Source: SKNW01 sp050485865 (lineage in GTDB: Bacteria; Gemmatimonadota; Gemmatimonadetes; Longimicrobiales; Gaopeijiaceae). From it: a DNA stretch of 21,463 nucleotides. Both the position numbers and the translations under genes were made by a program. The stretch is taken from positions 1 through 21,463 of the forward strand of contig JBJHCE010000039.1 in NCBI GenBank assembly GCA_050485865.1. Reading direction: 5' to 3'. Of the stretch, positions 15,344-21,463 are shown piece after piece. Position 1 is the first letter of the stretch. Every line of letters begins with the position of its first letter. The notes below the pieces were generated by a model. It saw only the letters and a list, made by a program, of their open reading frames with translations. It ran no database searches and had not been told where the DNA came from.

Positions 15344-15958
15344 TCAGCGCGGCGCCACGGTGAGATCGAAGTGGACCTGGACGTCCTCGTGCACGCGGAG
15401 CGTCCCGAGCATGAGCCGGGGCGGGCGCACCCCCCACCGGGTCATGTTGAGCTCGTGGACCCCCTGCACGCGGAGCGCACCCCCCGGGGCCTCGGTGGCG
15501 TTCGCCACGAGGGTGATCGGGTGGGTCTGCCCCAGCATTTCCAGGGTGCCCCTGAGCTCGAGCCGCACCGTGCCGTTCGCCGGGGCGGAGGCGGTGTAGC
15601 GCTCCATCCGGAAGCGGATCTGCGGGTGGCGGTCGCGCTCGAGGGCGTTCCACATGTGGTCGTTCATGGTGTCGTTGTCGCAGTCGAGGCGCGCCGTGGG
15701 CACGTCGAGCTGGAGCGACTGAACGGCCCCCGCCACGTCGGCGAGGGCGAGGGTGGCACCGTCCGCCCCGCTGACCCGCGCCGCGATCTCGCCGGCGGCG
15801 CAGCTCCAGGAGCGAACGGTCGACCCCCCGTCCACCCGGAGCGAACCACTCACGTCGTACGCGGGCGTGCCCTGGGCGGAGAGGAGGGAAGCGGAGGCCG
15901 CGAGCCCCACCACGAAGAGGGCGGGGCGGAAGGCGGCGCTATGAAGACGGGATGACAT
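15344..15958 (-). CDS. YceI-family periplasmic lipid-binding protein
   Basis: A 204-residue exported protein with a signal peptide ending LLSAQ (cleavage near residue 28). The mature part has the YceI lipocalin-like pattern: strand-rich start SGSLRVDGGSTVRSW, the NDTMNDHMWNALERDRHPQI segment, FRMERYTASA, LRGTLEMLGQTHPITL and a late WGVRPP. YceI proteins bind polyisoprenoid or other amphipathic molecules in the periplasm. Its single WSCAAGE Cys is an unusual extra that could pair with LDCDND. ATG 15958 has GGGAG about 8 nt upstream. It appears to be the first gene of a unit with the porin, so a shared role in handling a hydrophobic solute is possible but inferred. Confidence 0.9.
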   Translation of the reverse strand: MSSRLHSAAFRPALFVVGLAASASLLSAQGTPAYDVSGSLRVDGGSTVRSWSCAAGEIAARVSGADGATLALADVAGAVQSLQLDVPTARLDCDNDTMNDHMWNALERDRHPQIRFRMERYTASAPANGTVRLELRGTLEMLGQTHPITLVANATEAPGGALRVQGVHELNMTRWGVRPPRLMLGTLRVHEDVQVHFDLTVAPR

Positions 15959-16342
15959 CGTCGATTCTCCCGGACGTCGTGGACTCGGTATTCAAAGTCC
16001 GGACACGTCGCCCGGACGGAGGCCCCAAGGGGCAAGGGCGGTGCCATGCGGTGCGCTGTGGGTCTCCGGTCTCCCAAGTGTATTTCCTTCAGGGAGATGC
16101 GGCGCGGGTGGGTGGGGTTTCGGGGGGCGGCCATGCGCGCCCCCCGGGGACCCAGCGCCCCGAAACCGCTACAGAGCGGGACACAATGTCCTATTCGGGC
16201 GTGCGGAGGGGTGGGAGGGGGGGCGCCTTGATGGGGGCCGGTGTCCACTTGCGCTCCTCGTCACGGCGGGGCCAGGATGGGGCTCGGTGGTGGGTCCGTC
16301 GGGCCGACGGGACCCGCGCGTCCCTTCTCACTCCACGGCGCC
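15959..16342. other. Divergent intergenic region of 384 bp
   Basis: It lies between the divergent YceI and propeller genes. I see no convincing coding sequence. It holds a perfect dyad GGACA-CAA-TGTCC (16179-16191), followed by CTATTC, which may be an operator/promoter. Two purine-rich runs lie around 16206-16225. No firm sigma-70 pair is found for either gene. Confidence 0.5.
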
Positions 16343-17494
16343 ATGAGTCTTCCACCCCCGCCTCGGTTCGCACGCCTCCTCGGCGCCTCCTGCACGTGGG
16401 CGCTCGCGAGCGCCTGCGGGCTCGGGGGGGAGGACTCCGGCCTGGATGCGCACGCGCCGGCCCGAACCCTTGCCGGGTGCGACCCGTGCTCGATCGCCCT
16501 CGAGGAGTTCGCGGTGGTCACGGACCGCGATGCTCCCGGGGACGCGCGGCTCACGATTCCAACGGCGGTCACCGTCGACCACCGGGGAAGGCTCTATGCC
16601 GCCGAGGCCGGAGCGCAGCCGGCCCGGATTCTCGTGTTCGATTCCTCGGGCGTCCCGGCGGAGGTGTTCGGGTCGAGGGGAGACGGGCCGGGCGAGTTTC
16701 GCGCTGCGGCCCCGCCGATTGTCACCCCGGAGGGCGAGCTCATGACGTTCGATGCCATGGCCCGGAAGGTGGTGTTCCTGAACGACGACCTCGGCTTCGA
16801 CCGCGAGGTGAGGCTTCCCTTCGCTCCCCGGCTTCCCCTGGAGGGGGGGCGCCTCCTGGTGCATCACCATGTACCGGAGCCGGACCGGGTCGGCCACGGC
16901 TTCCACGTGATGACGGAGTCCGGCGTGATCGAGCGGTCCTTCGGCGGATCGGGTCCCCTGGACCCGGAGCAGCCGTGGCTCTTCTTCCACACCTTCGCCG
17001 TCGGGCCGGACGGGCTCCTCTGGACCACGCCGAGCGAGGCGCAGCTCGACCTCCGCCTCCTTGATCCCCGCGACGGATCCGAAGTCAGGGCGCTCCCCAC
17101 CTCCTGGCCCCACTTCCAGCCGATGAAGCCGGGGCTTGGGCGCGACGCGCGGCGCTTTCCCGCCACGTCGTCGGTGCAGGGTCTCATTCCCGAGCCCGAA
17201 CAGGGGCTCCTGTGGCTCCTCATCCAGACGCCCAGGAGCGACTGGCGGCCCTCGAGGGACCCGTCCGTTCCCATACCCGTCGAGGAGGAGGTTACCCACG
17301 AGGATCGGGTGGCCGCGTTCCTGTGGGTCGTCCTGGCCGTGGACGATATGTCCGGCGAGATCCTCGCCGAGCGGGAACTCGAAACCCCCCACTTCGTGAG
17401 CCCCGGAAACGACTTCCTGACTTCGTGGGGCCGGTTGGAGGGCGATGACGTGGTCATCCCCCTCGTCCGGCCCCGGCTTGAGCAGGGGGGCTGA
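16343..17494 (+). CDS. Six-bladed beta-propeller (NHL/6-blade type) exported protein
   Basis: A 383-residue protein with a hydrophobic N-terminus (about 10-24) and a weak lipobox ASAC at Cys25, so it is probably exported and perhaps lipidated. The body has propeller-blade motifs: VTVDHRGRLYAAEAG, then ARILVFDSSG, and the hallmark VFGSRGDGPGEFR seen in the six-bladed propeller lipoproteins that are common in soil and marine bacteria. Later blades include FAVGPDGLLWTTPSEAQ and FLWVVLAVDDMSGEI. No catalytic residue set is evident; such proteins are usually binding or structural. ATG 16343 starts the signal but has no Shine-Dalgarno; an in-frame GTG at 16241 is possible. It ends 6 bp from the convergent toxin gene. 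Confidence 0.78.
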   Translation: MSLPPPPRFARLLGASCTWALASACGLGGEDSGLDAHAPARTLAGCDPCSIALEEFAVVTDRDAPGDARLTIPTAVTVDHRGRLYAAEAGAQPARILVFDSSGVPAEVFGSRGDGPGEFRAAAPPIVTPEGELMTFDAMARKVVFLNDDLGFDREVRLPFAPRLPLEGGRLLVHHHVPEPDRVGHGFHVMTESGVIERSFGGSGPLDPEQPWLFFHTFAVGPDGLLWTTPSEAQLDLRLLDPRDGSEVRALPTSWPHFQPMKPGLGRDARRFPATSSVQGLIPEPEQGLLWLLIQTPRSDWRPSRDPSVPIPVEEEVTHEDRVAAFLWVVLAVDDMSGEILAERELETPHFVSPGNDFLTSWGRLEGDDVVIPLVRPRLEQGG

Positions 17495-17500
17495 ACAGCC

Positions 17501-17758
17501 TCAGCGGTACACGTCCCGCCGATGGCCGATCCGTACGACGGTGACCACCAGTTCGTGGTCGATGATTTCGTAGAGGATGCGGTAGTCGCCCTGGCGGAGA
17601 CGGTACTTCTCCTCGCCGCTCAGCCTGGTGCACCCGGGGGGACGTGGGTCGGAGGCGAGGCCCTCGATTCGACGCACGATTCGCATGCGGTCCCGGAGGG
17701 GGACGGCCTCGAGTTCGCGGGCTGCGGACCGCTTGATGCGGACGCTATAGCTGGCCAC
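17501..17758 (-). CDS. RelE/ParE-family toxin
   Basis: An 85-residue toxin of the RelE/ParE fold: an early helix pair (SAARELEAVPLRDRMRIVRRI) then the characteristic strand block YRLRQGDYRILYEI and VVRIGHRRDVYR. Family members either cleave ribosome-bound mRNA or inhibit gyrase; sequence alone does not separate these, though the late Arg/His residues and the Tyr near the C-terminus resemble RelE-type enzymes. It starts with GTG inside the antitoxin gene (14-nt overlap), so translation is coupled and toxin should be made below antitoxin. It ends 6 bp from the convergent propeller gene. Confidence 0.93.
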   Translation of the reverse strand: MASYSVRIKRSAARELEAVPLRDRMRIVRRIEGLASDPRPPGCTRLSGEEKYRLRQGDYRILYEIIDHELVVTVVRIGHRRDVYR

Positions 17759-17975
17759 GCCGCTTCATGTCGCGGACGAAGTCCTCGAAGGCGAGGGTGG
17801 GCTCGTCGGCCCGGTCACGGAACGCCGCGAGATCGTCGGCGTCTTCGGCCAGGGCCTCCCGGACCGCGGTGTTCACCAGCTCGGAAATGCTCTGGTCGGT
17901 CTCCGCGGCCTTCAGGCGAAGGGCCCGGTGGACGGATTCGTCGAAGTAGACCGTGGCACGCTTGGCGGTAGACAT
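17745..17975 (-). CDS. Ribbon-helix-helix antitoxin
   Basis: A 76-residue antitoxin. Residues about 5-45 form a ribbon-helix-helix DNA-binding domain: strand KRATVYFDE, helix VHRALRLKAAETDQ, then SISELVNTAVREALAED. The acidic C-terminal part (46-76, ending FEDFVRDMKRRGQL) would wrap the toxin. ATG 17975 has no Shine-Dalgarno; the -10-like TATCGT sits 6 nt upstream, so the message may be leaderless. Dimers of this class bind short palindromes, and two tandem 8-bp palindromes lie in the promoter spacer, giving a clear autoregulation site. Confidence 0.93.
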   Translation of the reverse strand: MSTAKRATVYFDESVHRALRLKAAETDQSISELVNTAVREALAEDADDLAAFRDRADEPTLAFEDFVRDMKRRGQL

Positions 17976-17981
17976 GTCCGA

Positions 17982-18010
17982 ACGATAGCGTCATGACGTC
18001 ATGACGTCCA
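17982..18010 (-). promoter_or_regulatory. Toxin-antitoxin promoter with operator in its spacer
   Basis: On the minus strand TGGACG (18010-18005), a 17-bp spacer and TATCGT (17987-17982) form a 4/6 plus 4/6 promoter. The spacer is filled by GTCATGACGTCATGAC (17990-18005), two head-to-tail copies of a perfect 8-bp palindrome, a fit for ribbon-helix-helix dimers. Confidence 0.65.
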
Positions 18011-18031
18011 GCCTCCACGCCGGCGCGGCCC

Positions 18032-18165
18032 TCACCCCGAAACCCCCGCCAGCACCTCCACGAACCGGTCGATCTCCGCCTCGGTGTTGTAGAAGTGGGG
18101 TGAGACCCGGCCGTGGCCGGGGCGGTGGTGGTAGGCCGTGACGAGGGCGAACCCGGCGATTCGGC
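18032..18165 (-). pseudogene. Decayed 3' fragment of a class V aminotransferase
   Basis: The minus strand encodes GFALV, then HHRPGHGRVSPHFYNTEAE and IDRFVEVLAG up to a TGA, matching the last part of the intact aminotransferase at 19609-20763. Compared with that gene, two in-frame segments are absent, corresponding to 51 bp (about 19707-19757) and 36 bp (about 19781-19816). Each deletion lies between short repeats (GGTGG and GAGGGCG). Similarity ends near 18165, and no start codon or PLP-binding part is present. It is most simply a remnant of a duplicated or paralogous gene. Confidence 0.75.
18046..18129. repeat. Direct repeat, copy 1 (84 bp)
   Basis: This copy matches 19623-19706 with two mismatches and is the best-conserved part of the aminotransferase fragment. 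The two copies have the same orientation and lie 1577 bp apart, with the exported-protein gene (18885-19544) between them, so recombination could delete that gene. Confidence 0.85.
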
Positions 18166-18196
18166 ACGGCCGCCGCCGTGCCTCGAACTGAAGCCC

Positions 18197-18220
18197 TTGA
18201 CAGCCCCCCCCCCCTAGAAT
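18197..18220 (+). promoter_or_regulatory. Poly-C tract between -35-like and -10-like boxes
   Basis: An exact TTGACA (18197-18202) and a TAGAAT (18215-18220, 5/6) are separated by only 12 bp, 11 of them C. The spacing is too short for normal sigma-70 use; slippage to about 16 C would restore 17 bp. No supported gene follows directly. Confidence 0.25.
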
Positions 18221-18630
18221 CGCTGGATGGCGGTTGGCGTGCCGGGTCTCCGACCGCCCGTTCCAGGCCCCGCCGCCCACCTCCGCCGCCGATCGAAAGG
18301 GCGACCCCCGGGCGGGGCGCGTTCGATCCGGCCGGGCACTTCACCGCCGCATTCAGACCGAGGCAGTCGAAAATGATCGGACGATCACCTCTGGCCAGCC
18401 GGGTGCGGTCGCGTTCGGAAAGCTCCGTGAACTGGCCGCGCACCGCAGGTCCAGCGAACCACCCGCGAACTCCGCAGTTTGCGATCGCCGTCGGATGCTG
18501 CAACCTTCAATCCGCGTGATGGCCAACACGCTGGGGGGGGGTAGCGTGGGAGTGGCACGACGCGCTGAATTGCGGCGTGCCGGATACTGCTCCCCTGGTC
18601 TGCCCCGGCGCTGTCTCCAAGATCGAGGCC

Positions 18631-18768
18631 ATGGCGGACCTCGACCGCTTCCTCATGACATACGAATTTACACAGGGAACCGGAGCGAGCCCCGAGGGCG
18701 GGCCCTTGTGGCCGGAAGGGAGTCAGTGGATCGAAGACAACTGCCTGCCCAATGGGATCGGCGTATGA
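18631..18768 (+). CDS. Doubtful small ORF, 45 residues
   Basis: An ATG frame reads a protein-like sequence (MADLDRFLMTYEFTQGTGAS, later LWPEGSQWIEDNCLPNGIGV) and could extend upstream to GTG 18577. GAGG lies only 2 nt before the ATG. Roughly three quarters of third codon positions are G or C, lower than in the neighbours, and it lies in a decayed region. No family is recognised; it may be a gene remnant or chance. Confidence 0.2.
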   Translation: MADLDRFLMTYEFTQGTGASPEGGPLWPEGSQWIEDNCLPNGIGV

Positions 18769-18816
18769 CATGGACACCCGTCCGGGCAAGACCGCAGTGT
18801 TTGCAGGGCCCGCGCT

Positions 18817-18844
18817 TTTACCGCTTGTGAAACGGTCGTATCCT
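18817..18844 (+). promoter_or_regulatory. Candidate sigma-70 promoter of the exported-protein gene
   Basis: TTTACC (18817-18822), a 16-bp spacer and TATCCT (18839-18844) give 4/6 and 5/6 matches. The predicted start near 18851 leaves a 34-nt leader that contains AGGAG (18873-18877). Confidence 0.45.
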
Positions 18845-18884
18845 CGAGAGCCCGCCCTGACCGGCGCCAACCAGGAGTAGCTCG

Positions 18885-19544
18885 ATGAGCCTCACACGTC
18901 TCGCCGTTCCAAGGGTCGCATGCGGCCTGGCGCTCTCCCTTTCCTTCGTGACGCCTCCCGGCCCGACCGGCCTCGTGTCTGCCCAGACCGGCCTCCAGGC
19001 GCATTCCCGAGCCGAAGTGGCAGCGGGAGCGGTCGCCGCACTCCGGTTCCTCGAGGCCGAGGGCCACCTGGGGCCGTACCCGATCCCCATCACCGGGGGC
19101 GAGCCCATGCGCTCCGACCCGCCCCGGTTCGCACGGGTCATCATGAAAGAGGGAGGCGCGCCCTGGGAGGCGAACTGGCGAACCCGGAGGCTCTCCCTCG
19201 ACGTCACCCCCCTCGTGCTCGAGCACATCGAGGACGGCGCGGACCGGATCGCCACCCTGGTGCGCTGCTCCGGGGACCCCGAGACCTGCCGGGGCGTGCA
19301 CTCGGGGTACCGACCGGTCATGGTTTTCGTCGCTCCCCCCGAAGAGGCCCACCCCGATGACCTCGTCCTGCAATTCGAGGTGATGCAGGTCAACTGGGTT
19401 CCGGGCGACGTCGTCACCAGCGTCGCCCAGGCCTACTTCCGGGTGCGGATCGTTCCTCCCGCGCGGTCCGGCGAGGCACCCACCGTGCGCCTTCTGAGCC
19501 AGGCCGAAGACACGGTCCACCTGGAGCTCGTGCCTTCGGGGTGA
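18885..19544 (+). CDS. Exported protein of unknown function
   Basis: A 219-residue protein with a signal peptide (hydrophobic about 10-22, cleavage near VSA-Q at residue 33-34). ATG 18885 has AGGAG 7 nt upstream. The mature part has a helix AEVAAGAVAALRFLEAEGHL, then a mixed region with LVRCSGDPETCRGVHSGYRP, in which two Cys residues could form a disulfide, and ends in strands (VLQFEVMQVNW, AYFRVRIV, DTVHLELV). I recognise no family. Codon use looks like the neighbouring real genes, in contrast to the decayed DNA upstream. It lies between two direct repeats of an aminotransferase 3' end. It ends 64 bp from the convergent aminotransferase. Confidence 0.72.
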   Translation: MSLTRLAVPRVACGLALSLSFVTPPGPTGLVSAQTGLQAHSRAEVAAGAVAALRFLEAEGHLGPYPIPITGGEPMRSDPPRFARVIMKEGGAPWEANWRTRRLSLDVTPLVLEHIEDGADRIATLVRCSGDPETCRGVHSGYRPVMVFVAPPEEAHPDDLVLQFEVMQVNWVPGDVVTSVAQAYFRVRIVPPARSGEAPTVRLLSQAEDTVHLELVPSG

Positions 19545-19608
19545 GCGGCCCGGCGACCGCTACTCGAGCCTCCTGAACGTCGCCCGTGCCTGCCGCCCGT
19601 GTGCGCGC

Positions 19609-20763
19609 TCAGGCCCGGATCCCCGCCAGCACCTCCACGAACCGGTCGATCTCCGCCTCGGTGTTGTAGAAGTGGGGCGAGACCCGGACGTGGCCGGGGC
19701 GGTGGTCCACGATGATCCCCTTTCCTGCGAGGGCGGCCACCGTCTCGGCGGGGCGGGGGTGGCGGACCATGACGAGGGCGGTCCGGTGGGCCGGGTCGTC
19801 CGCCATGGTGAGGGCGAACCCTGCGGCCGAAAGTGCTTCCACGAGGCGGTTCGTGAGGGCCCGGTTCGTGGCCTCGATCCGGTGGATTCCCACCTCGTCG
19901 ATGATCTCCTGCCCCCCCTGGGCGGTGTGGACGGTGGGAAGCGCCGGGGTCCCCATTTCGAAGCGGCGGGCGTCGGCGCGGAAGGCGAACCCCTCGAGGT
20001 CGAAGGCGAACATGTCTTCTGCCGCGAACCACGAGGTGATCCGGGGGTGGAGCCCGGGAATGAGCCCTTCGCGCACGTAGAGGTAGGCGAGCCCCGGCCC
20101 CCCCAGGAGCCACTTGAGGGGGCCCGCCGTGTAGACGTCGACGCCCGCAGCGCGGACGTCCACCGCCACCTGCCCCGCACCCTGGTAGCCGTCGATGAGG
20201 GAGAGGGCCCCGGCCTCCCGGGCGATCCGGGCCAGGGAGGAAATGTCCTGCCGGTACCCGGTGGTATAGAAGACGTGGGAGGTGGCGAGGAAGGCCGTTC
20301 GCTCGTCCACCACTTCCTGGAACTGCTCGGGGCGGATCCCGACCCCGTCTTCGCTCCGGAGCACCACGAGCTCCACCTCGGGCTTCACGACGAACTGGTG
20401 CCCGAGCGTCGGGAAGTCGAGCTCGGTGATCACCACCTTCGGCCGCGCCCGCCAGTCCATGCTCTCCGCCACCGACGAGAGCGCCACCGAGGTGGAGGGC
20501 GAAAGCGCGAGCTCGTGGGCCTCCGCCCCGAGAAATGAGGCGACCTGTCCCCTCAGGGAGCCCAGGCGTCCCATCCAGTGCTCGTACCACGCCGAGGCTC
20601 CCATCGTGTGCCAGAGCCCGAGGAACTCCCCGAGGCGGGTCTCGGCCCGCTCCGAAAGCGCGCCCAGCGAGCAGGAGTTCAGGTAGAGGGAGTGGCCCAG
20701 GATCGGGAACTCCCCGCGAAGCCGCTCGCGCTCGGCGGGGGAAAGGGGGCGGGGGTCCGGCAT
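19609..20763 (-). CDS. Class V PLP-dependent aminotransferase-family enzyme
   Basis: A 384-residue fold-type I PLP enzyme of the cysteine desulfurase/kynureninase-like class V group. The PLP lysine is Lys217 in YTAGPLKWLLGGPG, and the pyridine-nitrogen Asp191 is in LIDGYQGAGQ. The N-terminus has YLNSCSLGALS, and the small domain ends with VRVSPHFYNTEAEIDRFVEV. Length is normal for the family. No catalytic Cys loop typical of desulfurases is obvious, so desulfurase, lyase and transaminase activities all remain possible. ATG 20763 is chosen by homology of the N-terminus; no Shine-Dalgarno precedes it. A decayed copy of its 3' end lies at 18032-18165. Confidence 0.9.
   Translation of the reverse strand: MPDPRPLSPAERERLRGEFPILGHSLYLNSCSLGALSERAETRLGEFLGLWHTMGASAWYEHWMGRLGSLRGQVASFLGAEAHELALSPSTSVALSSVAESMDWRARPKVVITELDFPTLGHQFVVKPEVELVVLRSEDGVGIRPEQFQEVVDERTAFLATSHVFYTTGYRQDISSLARIAREAGALSLIDGYQGAGQVAVDVRAAGVDVYTAGPLKWLLGGPGLAYLYVREGLIPGLHPRITSWFAAEDMFAFDLEGFAFRADARRFEMGTPALPTVHTAQGGQEIIDEVGIHRIEATNRALTNRLVEALSAAGFALTMADDPAHRTALVMVRHPRPAETVAALAGKGIIVDHRPGHVRVSPHFYNTEAEIDRFVEVLAGIRA
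19623..19706. repeat. Direct repeat, copy 2 (84 bp)
   Basis: This partner of 18046-18129 (two mismatches) lies within the 3' end of the intact aminotransferase gene. Confidence 0.85.
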
Positions 20764-20822
20764 GGGCGTGGGGGAGCGGGGGTTTCTGGGGGGCTCAGCG
20801 TGCAGGGAGGTGCGCCCCACGG

Positions 20823-20828
20823 TAGGTT
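20823..20828 (+). promoter_or_regulatory. -10-like element before the ABC ATPase gene
   Basis: TAGGTT lies in the 136-bp divergent gap between the aminotransferase and the ABC gene. No good -35 is present 17 bp upstream, and ATG 20900 has no Shine-Dalgarno. This is a weak call. Confidence 0.25.
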
Positions 20829-20899
20829 GGAGCGCGCCCCGGTACAACCCGGGGAGGCGGGGGTTCCCGCGCGCACGCTTCCTGCATGGTCGCCCCGGC

Positions 20900-21463
20900 A
20901 TGACCACCACCTCGAGCAGCCCGAATCCAGAGCCCGACGCCCCCGGCGGCACCGCGGTCCTCCAGGCGCGCGGCATCACCCGGGTGTACCGCATGGGAGA
21001 GGTGGACGTGCACGCCCTTCGCGGCGTGGACTTCGAGCTCCGCGAGGGGGAATTCCTGGCCCTCCTGGGAGCCTCGGGGAGCGGAAAATCCACCCTCCTG
21101 AACATCCTGGGGGGGCTCGACCGCCCCACCTCGGGCGAGGTGCGCTTCCGCGACCAGGACCTCTCCCGCGCCGGAGACCGGGAGCTCACCGAGTACCGGC
21201 GGCGGCACGTGGGCTTCATCTTCCAGTTCTACAACCTCATGCCCTCGCTCACGGCCCGGGAGAACGTGGCCCTCGTGACCGACATCTCCCGACGGCCCAT
21301 GCGCCCCGAGGAGGCCCTCGAGCTCGTGGGACTGAAGGACCGGATGGACCACTTCCCCTCCCAGCTCTCCGGGGGCGAGCAGCAGCGGGTGGCGGTGGCC
21401 CGGGCGGTGGCGAAGCGTCCCGAACTCCTTCTCTGCGACGAGCCCACCGGTGCCCTCGACTAC
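20900..21463 (+). CDS. ABC transporter ATP-binding protein, LolD/MacB type (partial)
   Basis: The first 188 codons of an ABC ATPase gene, open to the window edge. Walker A is GASGSGKS (57-64), the Q-loop Gln is 109 in FIFQFYNLMPSLTARENV, the signature is LSGGEQQRVAVARA (156-169), and Walker B ends in CDEPTGALD with Glu181. The QFYNLMPSLTA and PTGALD features are typical of the LolD/MacB/FtsE-like class, which powers lipoprotein release or efflux with FtsX-type permeases. The first 18 residues are a Ser/Pro-rich extension. The H-loop lies beyond the window, so function beyond the family and any permease partner cannot be seen. The start is ATG 20900; no ribosome-binding site is evident. Confidence 0.92.
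   Translation, partial: MTTTSSSPNPEPDAPGGTAVLQARGITRVYRMGEVDVHALRGVDFELREGEFLALLGASGSGKSTLLNILGGLDRPTSGEVRFRDQDLSRAGDRELTEYRRRHVGFIFQFYNLMPSLTARENVALVTDISRRPMRPEEALELVGLKDRMDHFPSQLSGGEQQRVAVARAVAKRPELLLCDEPTGALDY

Larger units (their letters stand above)
18166..18884. other. Gene-poor, apparently decayed stretch
   Basis: About 720 bp lacks a convincing gene. Frames are short and third-position GC is below that of the neighbours. It holds C11 (18204-18214) and G9 (18533-18541) tracts, each touching a TAG-N2-T hexamer, and one doubtful small ORF (18631-18768). A likely promoter for the next gene is at its right end. No transposase or terminal inverted repeats are seen. Confidence 0.5.

Noticed and set aside
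18227..18373. Short ORF from ATG 18227 after the poly-C tract
   Set aside because: It is Pro/Arg-rich with no domain, no Shine-Dalgarno and no reason beyond its position.
17991..18503. A 170-codon minus-strand frame across 17991-18503
   Set aside because: It starts with TTG without a ribosome-binding site, runs antisense through poly-C and through the aminotransferase fragment in another frame, and shows no recognisable domain.
18553..18568. Second sigma-54-like promoter at TGGCACG in 18553-18559
   Set aside because: The GC that should stand for the -12 element is misplaced relative to the GG, so the invariant spacing fails.
1..21463. CRISPR arrays, tRNA or rRNA genes, insertion sequences, prophage
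   Set aside because: Read through on both strands: no regularly spaced repeats, no tRNA T-loop-like motif, no transposase or integrase, and no rRNA-like conserved stretch were seen.

Overview
The window is very GC-rich (clearly above 65% by eye, with near-saturated G/C third codon positions) and bacterial. It holds 20 protein genes I can support, one gene fragment and one doubtful small ORF. I see no rRNA, tRNA, CRISPR array, transposase or phage gene. Many predicted lipoproteins, an outer-membrane barrel ending in Phe, YceI, a six-bladed-propeller protein and a LolD/MacB-type ATPase point to a Gram-negative cell. The mix resembles Gemmatimonadota; that phylum call is inference, since no marker gene is present.

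Left part (1-7306): a sigma-54 activator (282-1544) is flanked on both sides by near-identical 17-bp NtrC-type dyads. It is followed by a sigma-54-like promoter and a two-gene unit, a TPR protein and a lipoprotein overlapping at ATGA. Facing it is a lipoprotein D-aminoacylase. Divergent from that is a CDP-alcohol phosphatidyltransferase with an apparently leaderless promoter, which converges on a lipoprotein serpin.

Middle part (7411-13904): a GTGACA-N17-TATCTT promoter drives a three-gene unit in which both junctions overlap as GTGA. The genes are a zinc-less MDR oxidoreductase, a membrane-anchored HEAT-repeat/cyclophilin fusion and a membrane-anchored coiled-coil protein. Two convergent CBS-domain genes follow, one with a truncated second CBS motif, then a MazG-like NTP pyrophosphohydrolase and a DUF3108-type exported protein.

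Right part (13978-21463): YceI and an outer-membrane porin form a leftward unit ending in a long hairpin. A propeller protein follows, then an RHH/RelE toxin-antitoxin pair whose promoter spacer is built from two tandem 8-bp palindromes. Next comes a roughly 850-bp disordered stretch carrying a decayed copy of the 3' end of the nearby class V aminotransferase, plus C11 and G9 homopolymers. The window ends with an exported unknown protein, the intact aminotransferase and the start of an ABC exporter ATPase gene cut by the window edge.

Two architectural traits recur. Five of six convergent gene pairs end within 10 bp of each other or overlap, and two genes have a -10-like hexamer exactly 6 nt before the start codon with no Shine-Dalgarno, suggesting leaderless mRNAs. 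The most system-like candidates are the self-contained sigma-54 circuit at the left and the oxidoreductase/HEAT-cyclophilin/coiled-coil operon in the middle.
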